From Allodiplogaster sudhausi (Eukaryota; Nematoda; Chromadorea; Rhabditida; Diplogasteridae), in contig CALZFC010000305.1 in the NCBI GenBank assembly GCA_945643635.1, positions 414,001-478,000 of the forward strand: 64,000 nt of DNA. Direction: 5' to 3'. The position numbers and the translations under genes were made by a program. The notes below the pieces were generated by a model. It was not told the DNA's origin. It was given only the letters and a program-made list of their open reading frames with translations, and ran no database searches. Shown piece by piece: positions 33,366-45,018 of the stretch (within the stretch, counting starts at the first letter, position 1; each line of letters begins with the position of its first letter).

Positions 33366-36300
33366 ATGGAATCGCAACAGCCAGAGACGAGTCCGCTAAC
33401 TGTCCATGACGATGTGACCCCCGCCTCGGAACATCAAGGGGACACACCGCCGCTACCCAAGTCTCGTAGGATCGATTCTGCTGCATTCACAAGCAGCGAA
33501 CATCCGTGCGAGACAGGGCAGGACATCTCAATGGAGGATGAAGCCCCCCTTTCCCCGTCCCCTGTCATCCTGAACCCGTTAGTCCACTTCAAAGAACATA
33601 TAGAAAAATATATCAGCAACATATAGCTTCTTAAGGAACCTCGATGTCACGTTGGCAACCCTGAACGCCGATCTCTCTCTGGTCCGCGAAGCCCGGGACA
33701 GCAGTCCCCGTACACAACCATGTAATTCCCCGCCGCAGGAGGGCGACAACGACCTGATCCCGTCTCAGCAAGTGCCAACAGAACAACAGGAGTCGGCCAA
33801 CCTCGCCAGATCCTTGAGTGCTCTCTCTATGGAATCTGGCAGATCCGAAATTGAATTTGACTCGGAGTTCCCGCCGCTGGAGCCGCCGCAACCAGCACCA
33901 ACGGCACCTGTGCACTTCTTCCAGAGATCGGAATCCCGTCAGCCAGCAGGTCCATCAAAGACACCGGTGAAGAGGGGCATCAAGCTGACCGCGAACATGC
34001 GCAAGACACTCAAGGAACTCGATCTTCCTGACAACACCCCTGAGGAGTTCACTAACGAATTTGCCGACGCACATCCGTGGGCGAAGTTCTTTGCACCGGT
34101 CGACATGAGCTCAGTGGAAGGAAGACCAGCGGAGCGACTCACTTCGGAGCTCTTGTACAAGGAGTTGCCATCCACCGGATACCAACTTCCCAGAACAGTG
34201 GCTGATCTGTTCCCTCGGCATCACCAGCTGCCTCACTCGATTTTGGAGGACCCTTACCATCACATGTCATTTGGAGCGGCCTGCCGCCTGCGAAACGACG
34301 CGTGTGAGCTGTTTCGCACCCTCGAGCAGGGTCTAAAATCGCCATTCAGGTCAGACAAAATCATCAGCCTGCCTGAGAACAGAGCGCCACCAGTTGGAAA
34401 CTTGAAGGTCCCAACATCGATTGCTCCTCTGACCACGGCACCGGCGGAATATCCGGTTCTGTATCAAGTGATCGTGAGGAACGAGAAATCTGGTCTCGTG
34501 CTGGAAGCTAAAGACTTCGCAGCATTCCTTGAGTGCCCAGAGCTGAGGACCATCAAGCTTGACAACTTCGCGACAGAGCGAGCGACTGGCACCAGAGGAT
34601 GCAACGTCAGTCAAGTATCCGTAAGAGACCTCGTTTACGTCTATTCCATCGAGCCCACGCCGGTTGCGAACCATCCTCGGAAGCACGCAGCGACCAAAGC
34701 CAAGTCGATCCAAGCAGCAGCCGGGGAGGAAAACACGCTCCCCACCACATCTTTCCGGGTGCGTGAGTACTCGCTTGTCACCCCTGCTCCTGGCACAGAA
34801 GAGGTTTTCGGCTATGTACTTCACGTAACCATGGACAGCAAGAACGAGCCGGCGAGATACTCTCTCATCTTCGAAGGGCAGCCCAGCCCAGTGAGCGTCT
34901 CTCCTCGATTCGCCCAAACCCTGGTCAACGCCAAGGTGGAGAATGGTGACCTCATCCGCGGAGTTGTTCGCAAGATGACCTCCACTGCGATCAGATTCTC
35001 TGCGAAACCGGCTTCAGTCGATGCCTTCGCCTTCATCGCCGAACAAGTCCGAACCACCTGGCCAGCACTTCTCAGAGAGGGCGTCCACCCGCTATCCGTT
35101 CGCCCGCTAAGGACAGAAGAGGAAGATGTCATCAAGGACAGGCTCCATGAATTTTCGATGTTCTCAGCGAAAGCATATCCGGTTATGGGCCACCTCTTCA
35201 ATATTGGAACGGTAGTCAACGCCGCCATGAACTCCTGCGGCGAGGACACTCTCACCCGACCTGTGGATTTCACCGTCGTTCAGGGCGGAGAGTTCCTCGT
35301 TCATCTGACAGCCCAGCTTCAAGGCTTCGTCTCCAGGAACGCGGTTGGGCACGCGAGCGACGTGTTCGAGTCCATTTGCCTCGTCTCGCCCATGGCCAGG
35401 CCATGCGAGTGCAATACATTCGCCTCGACAATGCGCAGAAAACTGCTGTCGCCCTGTGCCTGTCGAAACGGCCGGTGGTCATGGTGCAAGCACCGCCTGG
35501 ATCTGGGAAGACTTTGGTGGCAGCTCTCGCCATTGCGGAATTGGTGCGAAGGAATGGCGATTTCGTGCTTGCGCTCGCCGCCACGAACGCAGCAGTCGCG
35601 CAGATCGCTGAGCAACTCCTGCGACTCGACGGCTATGAACTGCAGCCCATGCGACTGGAAGGAGATCGCGAGGACTACAATATTCCCATCGACTCTTTCT
35701 TCCTCATGGAGGAGGGAATTGATGAGTGGGAAGCTGGCAGAGCACCAGGTGATGCGTGGGTCCAAGCCATCAGAACGGTAGTAAGAGCCCGAAGCACAAT
35801 GGCCGACATTGCCACGTCTCCGGAGCAACTTGCTCTCTGTGAACCAGAGCAACAGCGCTCGTACCAGGAAGCGGAGAAAGCATACCTGCAGACCATCCGG
35901 GCAGCACAACGTGCGCTGTTCAACTTGAGGCAGCCGAAGGTTGTGTTGGTCGCCAGCTTCATGAACCACATTCGACAGGATGGAGCCCTCTACGAGCACC
36001 TGCAACTGCCAGGAACGCGACTGACAATTCTGATAGACGAAGCGAGCCAGATTCATGAGCCGACCATCTCTGCGATTATCACCGAGTCGCCGGTGAGACG
36101 GATTTGTTGCGTGGGGGACCCTAAACAGCTGCTTCCTTATTCCCGCGCACCGCCAGGCAACATAGTAAGTGAACTAGCCTGCCGCAGCGCGGCCGACATC
36201 CTGTCCCGAGCTCCGGAAGTCGCCCATGTCCTCCTCGACCGGTCATTCCGTGCGCATCCGTCTATACTTGCTCTGACGAGTGAAGTGTTCTATGATGGCC

Positions 36301-36601
36301 TCCTTCAACCAGGCACATCGGCAGCTGAGCGCGATTTCGTTCAGACCAAGATCCGCTTTCCGCGCACCGAAGAACCGCTCGTGATGGTCTACCATTCGCA
36401 CAAGGAAGTGCTCGGTGTGAGCAAGTCTCACAGCAACCCTGGCGAGGTTGGTGTCGCGGCTCAGATACTCCTCGGGCTGACCAAGGCAGGCGTGGAAGTC
36501 TCCCCGCAGAACACCTACATCATCTGCCTCTATAAAGATCAAGTGTACGAGGCTCAGCGGTCCCTTATAAGTCAGGCCACCGTTTGCACGGTCGACTCAG
36601 C
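33366..36601 (+). pseudogene. UPF1-like superfamily 1 helicase, frameshifted and 3'-truncated
   Basis: An intronless coding stretch beginning Met-Glu-Ser-Gln-Gln at 33366. The N-terminal half is low complexity and then unique sequence. The C-terminal half (from about 35400) has helicase motifs: Asp-Asn-Ala-Gln-Lys-Thr (Q-like), Gln-Ala-Pro-Pro-Gly-Ser-Gly-Lys-Thr (Walker A, about 35490), Ile-Asp-Glu-Ala-Ser-Gln (Walker B, about 36036), Gly-Asp-Pro-Lys-Gln-Leu-Leu-Pro (III), Asp-Arg-Ser-Phe-Arg-Ala-His-Pro (IV) and Thr-Val-Asp-Ser at 36590 (start of motif V). Two frameshifts, near 33610 and near 35395, break the frame. Motif V stops exactly where the segmental duplication begins (36602), so motifs V-VI are missing. 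Enzymes of this type unwind RNA or DNA; this copy cannot. Single-exon structure and neighbouring retroelements hint at spread by transposition or retroposition. Confidence 0.8.
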
Positions 36602-36716
36602 AGTAAATCCTGCATTTCATTTTGCTTGTATATTTGTTTTTTTCTGTTATATGACAACGTATGCCTCACAATCTTATCATTCTATTCTTCATTGGCTTAG
36701 TTTATTAGAACACCTT

Positions 36717-36946
36717 ATTTTATTTGTGTTAGTTTGGGAAGTAGCGATAAATACGGCTTTGTATTTTACAACACATCATTTTATTTGTGTTAGTTTGGGA
36801 AGTAGCGATAAATACGGCTTTGTATTTTACAACACATCATTTTATTTGTGTTAGTTTGGGAAGTAGCGATAAATACGGCTTTGTATTTTACAACAAATCA
36901 TTTTATTTGTGTTAGTTTGGGAAGTAGCGATAAATACAGAGTTGCT
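36717..36946 (+). repeat. 61-base minisatellite
   Basis: Unit starting GTGTTAGTTTGGGAAGTAGC repeats with a 61-base period at 36726, 36787, 36848 and 36909. It lies just inside the left end of the segmental duplication; the same array is at 51914-52143. Confidence 0.95.
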
Positions 36947-38873
36947 CATAAAGGCAGACGCATATTAAAATGATAACTTCTTATCAAATGATTAGAAATT
37001 ATCGATTTTTTTTTAATCAGTAGCATCCGTTCTCTATAAGCAAACTAACGTACCAGTTAAAATATTTTAGTCTTTCCTAGGCGGTGTTAAATAACCTCTC
37101 CAGAATTTTGGACGGCACGTTTGAAACACTTTTTTAAGGCGGTGTTAAATAACTAATTGCTTACTTGACATACCGTGGTTATATACAGATTAATTTTATA
37201 GGATAACGATAAGAAAACAAATTTTGTCGGATTCTATTGAGTCCCGGTCACTATTATTAGTAATAATGGTTATAATATAAATATAAATAATATTAATGGA
37301 AATTGCGCACGGAATATGCATTTTCGTGCGGGTTCCGCTATATGAGAACCTTATTCGACCTTGATGAACACAAATGCGAAGACCGTTTTCAAAAATTTAC
37401 AGAAATGGCTGAGATTTCATAACATTTAAAAATTACTGCATTTAACGCGAGGCTTGGTCGCATATTGCTGAGAAAAGAGCTGGCCAAGCTGGCTGGCTCG
37501 GCAGCGAATCTAGAAATTTCAGTAAAATTTCCGCGCTTTTCTTATTATCTTTGAGTAGTTTTGTGCTCAATCCTTTTCAACATTCCTGTTTTTCACATCG
37601 TTCAGGTTCGTTTGGCTGGTTTTCGTCATAATCACGACTTGTATTTCATGGGATTTCTTGAGGATTGGCCGCCCCAAATAGAAGTATTGGCGACGTTGTT
37701 CACAATTCAAACGACGACAAAAGCATCCATTAAGAGAGAGGAATACGGTTTGTTTTGATAATATTTCATGAAGATTAACTATTTTTAGATCTAATCTATC
37801 TGCCAATAAAGTGGCAGATTTATTCTGGTAGCTTCAATGCCACTTCGCGCGGTTTGCATACCGATGTTTGAATTGCGACCCTTCCCTTCCATCATGCTAT
37901 GCTCTAAAAGTGAAATCACTAACGGGGATAGCGTGATTTAGAAATCAGGAGGATTCCGAAAAGCCTACAGAGATATTCCGTTCCGTGCTATTAGAACTAT
38001 CCGGAATAACTCGATACTACCATAAGAACTTTCCAGAACAACAACGTTGGACAATTCTGTTCCAGGGCGTATAAACTTTCCAAAGCTCAATCGTTTACTA
38101 AGTATCGATTCTTGCCAACTGCATATATGTATGTTCATATGCATCTTCTTTCACGAGCAACTCTGTATTTATCGCTTCGTCTCTTGTAACACAACTAAAA
38201 TTATATTCTTTAACCAACTAAGCCAAGGAAGCGGCAGACAGGAAAGAATCTAAATGTAAATACTTAAACAAATGGCTTAATATTCGAGATACAATTGTTA
38301 AAAGTACCACATACATATGCATGTTCTTGCTATGAAGAGCAATGTGAGTTCACGAGTAACGCTAAATAAAGTATGCCTTTGGCTATGAAAGTGCATTATT
38401 TTGGTGCGTTTGAGATTTGGTTTGTTTCTGTTCTTTCTCACTTCACTTCATCGAGCGCATTCGCGAAATGCAAATTATACTTGCAAGGACACTTGTTCTT
38501 GTGAAAACCGTGACTTTCAGAAATTAGCAACGAAAATGAAAATGAAATTAAATGAGCTGACCATGTAGTTTTGGCTCGTGAAAAACTAAAAGTTGAATTC
38601 CCGTACGCTGTTGCAAAAGTTTTAACGGTCCGCTAACTATCCATCACAACTAACTAGAATTTTTGAGTCCATTCGTCTTTGTCTCTCTCTTCTTTTCATT
38701 CTCCTATTCTTTTCCCATGTTTTCCCAACTCGATTTTCTCCTTTTTCGGTAATGCCTTCTTTCAAACTCTTGGCTTGCGGTGAGAAAGCCAAGAGTTTAA
38801 AACCAAGAGTCCATACTCAGCGAATTTTAAAAACAGATAAGTTTGAAAAAGCTTCAGTGAACATCGACATTTT

Positions 38874-38874
<1 letters not shown>

Positions 38875-38927
<53 letters not shown>
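38875..38927. repeat. (TA)n microsatellite
   Basis: Pure TA tract of about 26 units. The matching tract in copy 2 (54072-54102) is about 22 bases shorter, the largest size difference seen in the upstream region of the duplication. Confidence 0.95.
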
Positions 38928-38930
<3 letters not shown>

Positions 38931-38974
38931 CATCTAATTTTATCGGTTAAGTTTGCAAGATAAAATGCTCCCTC

Positions 38975-39025
38975 TTTGTAAAGTCTGCTTGAAATTTTCG
39001 TTCAATTTCAGGCAGACTTTACAAA
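38975..39025. other. Near-perfect 22-bp stem hairpin
   Basis: TTTGTAAAGTCTGC..TGAAATT pairs with AATTTCA..GCAGACTTTACAAA across a seven-base loop, with one mismatch. Present unchanged at 54150-54200. Could be a small inverted-repeat element or a structured RNA; it is short for a microRNA precursor. Confidence 0.6.
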
Positions 39026-39619
39026 TTCAATTTTTTAATGAATATAATTCTCTATTAGTGGTCTTTTAGTACTTGACAACGGTTGCTCCTCGTAAGTTCT
39101 CGTGTCTGGCTGGCTTCCTTCTTACGTTTCGTGGAAGGTGGGTGCGAATGTCGCGAGGCAATTTGGGATTCACACCACAGATGAGGCTCTCGTTGAGTCT
39201 TAATGGCTCTCCCTCATTCTCTCCAAGTCTTCCCTTTGAATTTGCCTTTTTGAATTCTTGAACTTTCCTTCGGTTCCGCGCGAGTGAAGTGAGGCGGCTG
39301 TGGCTTCCTTGACAAAAAAAAGCAAGCTCCTCACAAACTTTTTGCATTCTGCCATCAGAGTCTAACGATAAGCCGAGCCGGCAGACGATTTTGAAAAGAA
39401 TCATCTTACTTTCTTTCTCAATCTTTTCGCGTACCTCTACGATTCGAAAGAAACAATTCTTAGTAAAAAACTTTTTCAACAAATTATTATTTTAATATAA
39501 ATGTGTGTAATTTTACTTCAAGGTATGTAGGTACATGCATATCTTTAATTTTACTTCATATATTTTTTCAATAGCTTTCCTGATTTCTCAACAAGTCAAG
39601 GGTGACAAAGTCGACCAAG

Positions 39620-42600
39620 ATGTCGATGAAGTCGCTCCTTCAAGGCGTCCTCTTCTCAGTCACCTGCATCACCGTCACCGTCGCGCCGACGCTAAAAAAG
39701 CACGCCCTTTACAAGCCGTTCGGTTGCCAAAATTTTGGCGGCTGTTCGGTCAGTTTCATAATGTACATCATCATATAAAGATTTATTATCCTAATATTTA
39801 TAGTCTAGTCTTTCTATATCGCTAAATCTCTAAATCTCTTCTTGATATCTCTAATTGTAAATCACGTGTTCGGTCGCTCGCCCTTGTGGCTCAGGCAAAA
39901 AGGCGCGAATTCAAAATTAAGTTTTTCATTGTTAAACACCGTCATTGTTCGCTCTCTCCAAACTCCGTGTTCCGCATATTGCCAGGCACTCGCTGTCGAC
40001 TCGCCAATGGAGTGCGCGGCTGGCTCTTGCTTATGCCAAAAGGGCTTCACTGGCACCTACTGCGAACAAGGTATGAAGACGTGTGAGAATTATACACGGA
40101 CTTAATGCCAGGCACTCTTTCATTCTCGCGTGCTATTTTTCAAGTCGCACCAACCAGGAACGTGAAAATAGAGCGCACGAAAGAGAATGCGCCGGGCTGT
40201 GGCAATGTAATATTTCACATACTTTTTCAGTGATCGAACTACTCTAAGCATTTATTTATGGTCATTTATTAAGACTTGCGACATTTCGCTCACAATTAGC
40301 ATCCCACTCACAAGGGTATGGTCTGACGGTAAGGTGACGGATTGAAATGAAATGTGGTTTCCCTGAAAGCTGAAGTCCTAAAATATATGGAAAAGTGAAA
40401 ACTTTTTGCCCGTTCGGCCTCAGAACCCAGAAATAAATCGATAAAAATCTACCTCCCGGTAAGGCAAAGATTGTCGGCAGTTTCAATCGGCCCTTTTTCA
40501 CGCGGCTGCGTAGACTAGTGGATAACGCGGTTGCGTTACAGTTTGCAAGTCTCGAGTTCGAATCCCAATTCGGGCAAAATTTTTGCAATGATTTGGATTT
40601 TAAGCTAGGACTGTGTATCTGTGAAAAAATGGAATTGATATTTTTTATGTACTAATGAGAGACGGGTCTATGCGAAGAAGCAGAACTTTTATTTGCCTAG
40701 ATGCATATTGTGGTACTGTTGTGGTATTCCCAGCCCAGAGGTCAAATTTTTTTGAATAATTTTTTTTTGGCTGAAAAGAGTGGTAAACTTAACGTAACTC
40801 GGGAAAATGACTTCATGATAAGAAATGAATATTTTCCAGATACCGAAAAAAAAATTCACCGAAAAAAAATATTTTCGGAAAATTTGCTCATCGGGATCCC
40901 ACTCGCGTGTTTACCGATAATGTGGAAAGACAACCTAATCAAACACATTCTCTCATTGGTACTACATAAAAAAAATGCGAATTTAAATTTTTTTTACCGT
41001 TACAAAGTTCTAATTTAAAATCCTTATGATTATCTGTCCCCACTGGTTAACAGGGGTGGGGTGGCCGGATGGCGAAAATATCAGGCCTGTGCCAACGAGG
41101 TCGGCCCCGGCCCCGGCCTCCGAGGTCGGCCCCAGGGGCCCTCAAAGGAAATGTGCAATAAAATGAATCTATGAATGAATAAATTATAAAGAAAGAAATA
41201 AATTTTTATTGCATCAGGGCCGCACGCCCAGTCAATGTCTTTTCTTTGAAGGTGGACACATTGACCAGAGGGGACAGATAATCTATGATTTGGATTTTAA
41301 ATTAGAACTTTGAAACGGTAAAAAATTTACAATCGAAATATCTTTATGTGCCAATTAGAGATGGTAAATTGTCCAAAACTTTTGGGCCGGCCCAGCCCAA
41401 CGGGCCCAGGTCTAGGCCGGCAATGCCCGTTCCATTTCCGGGCCCTTGAATTTCTGCCCGTAGGCCCTTGAGCTCGATTTTCAAAATTCGTTGAGATATT
41501 TCAACTATTTACCTTTAAAATCTGAATTGTTAGGTTAAAAGTGTTTTCATGTACCTCTCCACATTCTTTCTCTTAAAATAAATGATCACATAGAAAATGA
41601 ATTGTGCATCCGAATATGTTTTATATATTCGGATGCATAATTAATTGGCGGGGCATAGGTATGGTGGCAATAAAGCGAAACTCTTTTACATGGGAGAGGC
41701 TTCCATCTTCTGATCCGAATACTGGATCTACAGCGGTTGAAGAAGTGAGGAGCTAGCTGGGCGATTGGGCGGATGGCGGTTACACATGACGACAATGAGA
41801 GCGGAGGCACCAGGGAGAGATCGATGGAGAGGGCGGAGAACTTCCGTCTTCGAGTACTGGAGATTGGACACGAGAGTGTGCCAGTCCTTCTCTGCTGTCA
41901 TCTCTACTCTGTTCTTCTTGTCGAAACCGTCGAATGGCTCGGATTCAATGGTGCGGTCCGCAGCCGAATCGACGGAGAGGGTAGAGGACGAATGAAAGCG
42001 CAGGCATTTCGTGTTAGGAGTTAGCAAATTTCAAGCTCCTTTAACGTACAGAGAGAAAAATAAATAAAAGAGAGTATCGTTTAACACGCGAGTGCGATTC
42101 CGATGAGCAAATCATATTCATTTCTTATCATGAAGTCATGTTCCAGAGAAAAAAAATATCAATTCCATTTTTTCACAGATACACAGTCCTAGCTTAAAAT
42201 CCAAATCATTGCAAAAATTTTGCCCGAATTGGGATTCGCACCCGAGACTTGCAAACTGTAACGCAACCGCGTTATACTCTAGACTACGCAGCCGCTTGGA
42301 AAATGGCCGATTGAAACTGCCGACAATCTTTGCCTTACCGGGAGGTAGATTTTTATCGATTTATTTCTGGGTTCTGAGGCCAAACGGGCAAAAAGTTTTC
42401 ACTTTTCCATATATTTTAGGACTTCAGCTTTCAGGGAAACCACATTTCATTTCAATCCGTCACCTTACCGTCAGACCATTCCCTGTCAGATCTCGGCCTT
42501 GACTACTGCGCGTCGAATCCATGTGGCACTGATGGTAGTAAAGCTTGCAGAAGCATACCTACCGGTTATTAATCAATTCTCTTAAATATCGATCGCAACA

Positions 42601-45018
42601 TTGTTACCTTTTTTCCTTCTTTTCTGAAAATTCCTGAAAGGAAAAGAAGTTGAAAATAATATGCATGTTCATAATTATAAAATTAAAGTGTCTTGAAGAA
42701 TAATTATATACTTTTTTTCTATACAGGAGACTACATGTGCACTTGCGCCGCAGGCTACAATGGCCCGAATTGCACGTCAGCAGGTTCCATATTCTCGAAA
42801 CAACTTATTACTCTATGTGTTCTTACTTTTGCAATTTGCGGCCATGTGAGAAAATATTTGAGCAGGAAAAAAATTCATTCAAATTTTCAAATTTCCCGCC
42901 CTAGCCTTCTCGCCTGATCCGTGTGTCATGCATGCCGACTACTGCGGCGACTACCCGTGCGTTGCGAACTCGAGCACCAACTCGTGGGGCATGCGGTGCA
43001 CATGTCCGCCCGGGAAGACGGGCAAGAACTGCAGCGGCTAGTGTTCTCGCCCCCCCCCCCCGCTTCATGATCCCATTTGCTGGCCTAGTTCATCCCGGTG
43101 CCAGACTTGTGCGAAATACCGTGTACATTAGGACCACTTTGAAATATTTGACCCTTCTTCTGTTGGCTTGAGAGCGTGTGAAATAATAGGGCGTCTAAGA
43201 GCTACAAAAAAATTTTGGCCGAGCCATATTTTGCTTGCGTTTTGCATTGTAGTATTTTATCGGCTATTTTATTACAACCATTGTGGCTTCATAGAAACTT
43301 CGTTGCAATTCTTTAAAAAATAACCTTTGAAAATAGACTTTGAAAGCGTTAGTTCACTCTAACCAATCTCGATAATCCTTGAATCGACTGCTTCAGCCAG
43401 TATTCGCTGCTCGTCCGATGCAAAGTGCTTCTTCGGCTCCTCGTGCAATGAACTCGGAAAATGCGACTGTCTCCAGCACTTCTCTGGTTTCCAATGCCAA
43501 TGTGAGAGCAATAAGTGTGCATGAGCTTTCAGTGTCCACGCGAGTTATTCATCGGCTCCATTGAAGGTAAACGTTACACCCGCAACAAAGCTTGAATAGG
43601 CTTATGTTAGGCTTAGGAAAAAGGGATCAACATATGTAGTGTCTTGCCGCCCTATCATAAACAAGCAACACGAGGTGACATTTCAAAGTCAAAATAAACC
43701 GATATCGCTGCTTTCAGCATATCCTCAGTGCAAGTTCGTACAGCGAAACGAATCGCTAAAATGCATCCACGGCCGCTGCAAGGAAAAGTACTCTGTGAAT
43801 GTAGACAGCTCGTCCTACGGATGCTATTGCGACGACGGATGGACCGGCAAACGATGCGAACTTTGTGCGTCCGTAATATATAGTTCCTATTGTGTCAACA
43901 TTTACATATTTGTGGTCTTTTTTACCAGAATTCTTTTGGAGATTTTTAGTAAAGCATATTATGCGCTTCATTTTGACTATTTCCCTTGAAAATTTGGCAT
44001 AATCAGCTTGCTCCCATTTATTCTTCCTAATTTAGTAATCGATAATTGCGAGTCGACGCCATGTCTTAACGGTGGAACATGCAAAAACGCCGTCGCCGAC
44101 TTCTACTGCGTCTGCGCTCCGGGATACACCGAAAATTACTGCGGAACAAGTTGAACGATTTTTGTATATCTATTTTTTCCAATACCTGTACATACGTATC
44201 ATCTATACATTTTTTTGTTCTAAAGTCTTTGCATTAAATGAGAGCCTAGAAGATATCGTACGGTTGGGTGCCACTCAATCTTGACCAATCATTTTGTTCG
44301 CAGTAATTGACAACTGCGTTAGTGCGCCTTGTATGAATGGCGCAACGTGCGTGAATGCGGTCAACAACTTTACATGCGAATGCGCCCTTGGCTACACGGG
44401 TTCGCCGTGCACGTCGAGTCAGATTTCAATAACAATGTCTAGTCGTGAAAGAGGAGACCATGATGAGGACAATGCTATTCGTCAATGAAACATGTCGATA
44501 GATACACTCTCATTCTTATTTTAAATTTTAACATACTTTCACCACAATGATTTCCTCAAAGTTAGTAATCAACTGCGAGTATTTATAATTATTAGTAATA
44601 ATTATTATAATTAGTAATTATTATTAGTAATCAACTACTGCGAGTCATCGCCTTGCGAGAACCAGGGCACTTGCACGACATTCATCGGCTACTTTGAGTG
44701 CGACTGCCCGCCGGGCTACAATGACACGACATGTTCAACTCGTATGCAGCATCGTCGCTTTTTTTACTTTTCTTTGTGGGAACCAAGTACCCGAATGATT
44801 CTACTTTCAATGGTTTTTTTTAAATATCAAATGTGTAACAAAATATTATAATCTTAAATATGTCATCCATGTTTCGCTTCAGAATGCCTTTTTGACCTCA
44901 TGTCTGACTTGATTTTCCAGTTTTGATTATCTTATATTCTTTCCCTTGTTTCCTACTCCCAGCTTGCTCCGAATTCCTCCTCTCCGCCAAGTCGTCGAGT
45001 TGCAATGTTTGGCTTTAA
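39620..45018 (+). CDS. EGAS-type protein, copy 1: membrane anchor plus EGF repeats, no channel
   Basis: Exons 39620-39748, 39986-40070, 42490-42534, 42727-42783, 42905-43040, 43401-43501, 43718-43864, 44036-44149, 44304-44417, 44628-44741 and 44963-45018 join with all phases consistent into 365 residues ending in TAA. Residues 5-25 are a hydrophobic stretch near the N-terminus, matching the first membrane segment of EGAS proteins or serving as a signal. EGF-like units follow, several canonical (Asn-Cys-x4-Cys-x-Asn-Gly-x-Thr-Cys...Cys-x-Cys-x2-Gly-Tyr), mostly one per phase-1 exon at the 3' end. The last exon, outside the duplication, adds 18 residues and a stop instead of the channel domain found in copy 2. 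The product would be an EGF-only, channel-less version, tethered or secreted. Intron 2 contains a 2.2 kb foldback element whose right end abuts the 3' splice site at 42490. Confidence 0.75.
40104..40205. repeat. Short palindromic element (GGCACTCT...CGCGTGC family)
   Basis: Imperfect inverted repeat: GGCACTCTTTCATTCTCGCG...GCGCACGAAAGAGAATGCGC, with CAAGTCGCACCAACCAGG in the middle. Related copies are at 49488-49562 and, in part, 45425-45480. Likely a miniature inverted-repeat element. The copy-2 equivalent (55279-55384) has four extra bases at its start. Confidence 0.6.
40313..42484. mobile_element. Foldback element in EGAS intron 2, with tRNA-like sequence in its arms
   Basis: Left arm about 40313-40915 and right arm about 42084-42484 are inverted copies, the left with some 200 extra bases. 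Outer ends read AGGG(T/A)ATGGTCTGACGG. The interior (about 1.2 kb) holds repeated GGCCC/CGGCC blocks (41100-41150, 41385-41470) and a 13-bp hairpin at 41605-41638. Both arms carry a tRNA-like stretch. No transposase is encoded. The right end adjoins the splice acceptor of EGAS exon 3. Present in both copies of the duplication, so the insertion came first. Confidence 0.75.
40503..40575 (+). other. tRNA-like sequence (Pol III promoter boxes)
   Basis: TAGACTAGTGG at 40511 resembles an A box and AGTTCGAATCC at 40555 resembles a B box, at tRNA-like spacing. The anticodon stem is weak and the acceptor ends do not pair well, so this is a tRNA-derived repeat rather than a working tRNA gene. A more degraded inverted copy is in the right arm, near 42235-42300. 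Confidence 0.55.

Larger units (their letters stand above)
36947..39619. other. Upstream region of EGAS copy 1
   Basis: No coding exon recognised. Contains a duplicated GGCGGTGTTAAATAAC motif (about 37080 and 37138), a (TA)n tract at 38875-38927 and a hairpin at 38975-39025. It presumably holds the promoter of the EGAS gene; both copies of the duplication carry it whole. The 138-residue minus-strand frame at 39066-39482 looks like chance: no domain and no splice support. Confidence 0.5.
36602..44803 (+). repeat. Segmental duplication, copy 1
   Basis: Matches 51797-59958 nearly base for base. Differences seen include a shorter (TA)n in copy 2, loss of a few bases near 40840 and 41055, a four-base gain near 40113 in copy 2, and scattered substitutions. 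The left border is sharp: AGTAAATCC is shared, while the preceding bases differ (helicase gene here, other sequence before 51797). The right border is sharp after GATTCTA at 44803. It contains about 3 kb of upstream sequence and ten exons of the EGAS-type gene. Confidence 0.95.

Noticed and set aside
33631..36542. Long minus-strand frames opposite the helicase
   Set aside because: GC-rich coding DNA leaves the antisense frames open; only the + strand shows helicase motifs.
33366..36601. Helitron replication helicase
   Set aside because: The motifs (Asp-Glu-Ala-Ser-Gln, Gly-Asp-Pro-Lys-Gln-Leu) are UPF1-like SF1, not Pif1-like, and no Rep nuclease motif is present.
36603..36854. Continuation of the helicase frame to 36854
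   Set aside because: After 36601 the frame runs through duplicated noncoding sequence and the minisatellite, which also occurs at 51797 without a helicase.
36717..36946. CRISPR-like array
   Set aside because: The 61-base units are contiguous and have no spacers between them; this is a minisatellite in a eukaryotic genome.
39066..39482. 138-residue minus-strand frame, also present at 54241-54657
   Set aside because: Its conservation reflects only the recent duplication; no domain or splice sites, and it lies in the presumed promoter region.
40503..40575. Functional tRNA gene
   Set aside because: A and B boxes are present but the anticodon stem has a wobble pair and an eight-base loop and the acceptor ends do not pair; its repeated, inverted context indicates a tRNA-derived repeat.
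40262..42502. Similar 97-108-residue frames starting Met-Gln-Lys-Phe-Cys-Pro on opposite strands
   Set aside because: Translations of the arms of the foldback element, running through the tRNA-like sequence.
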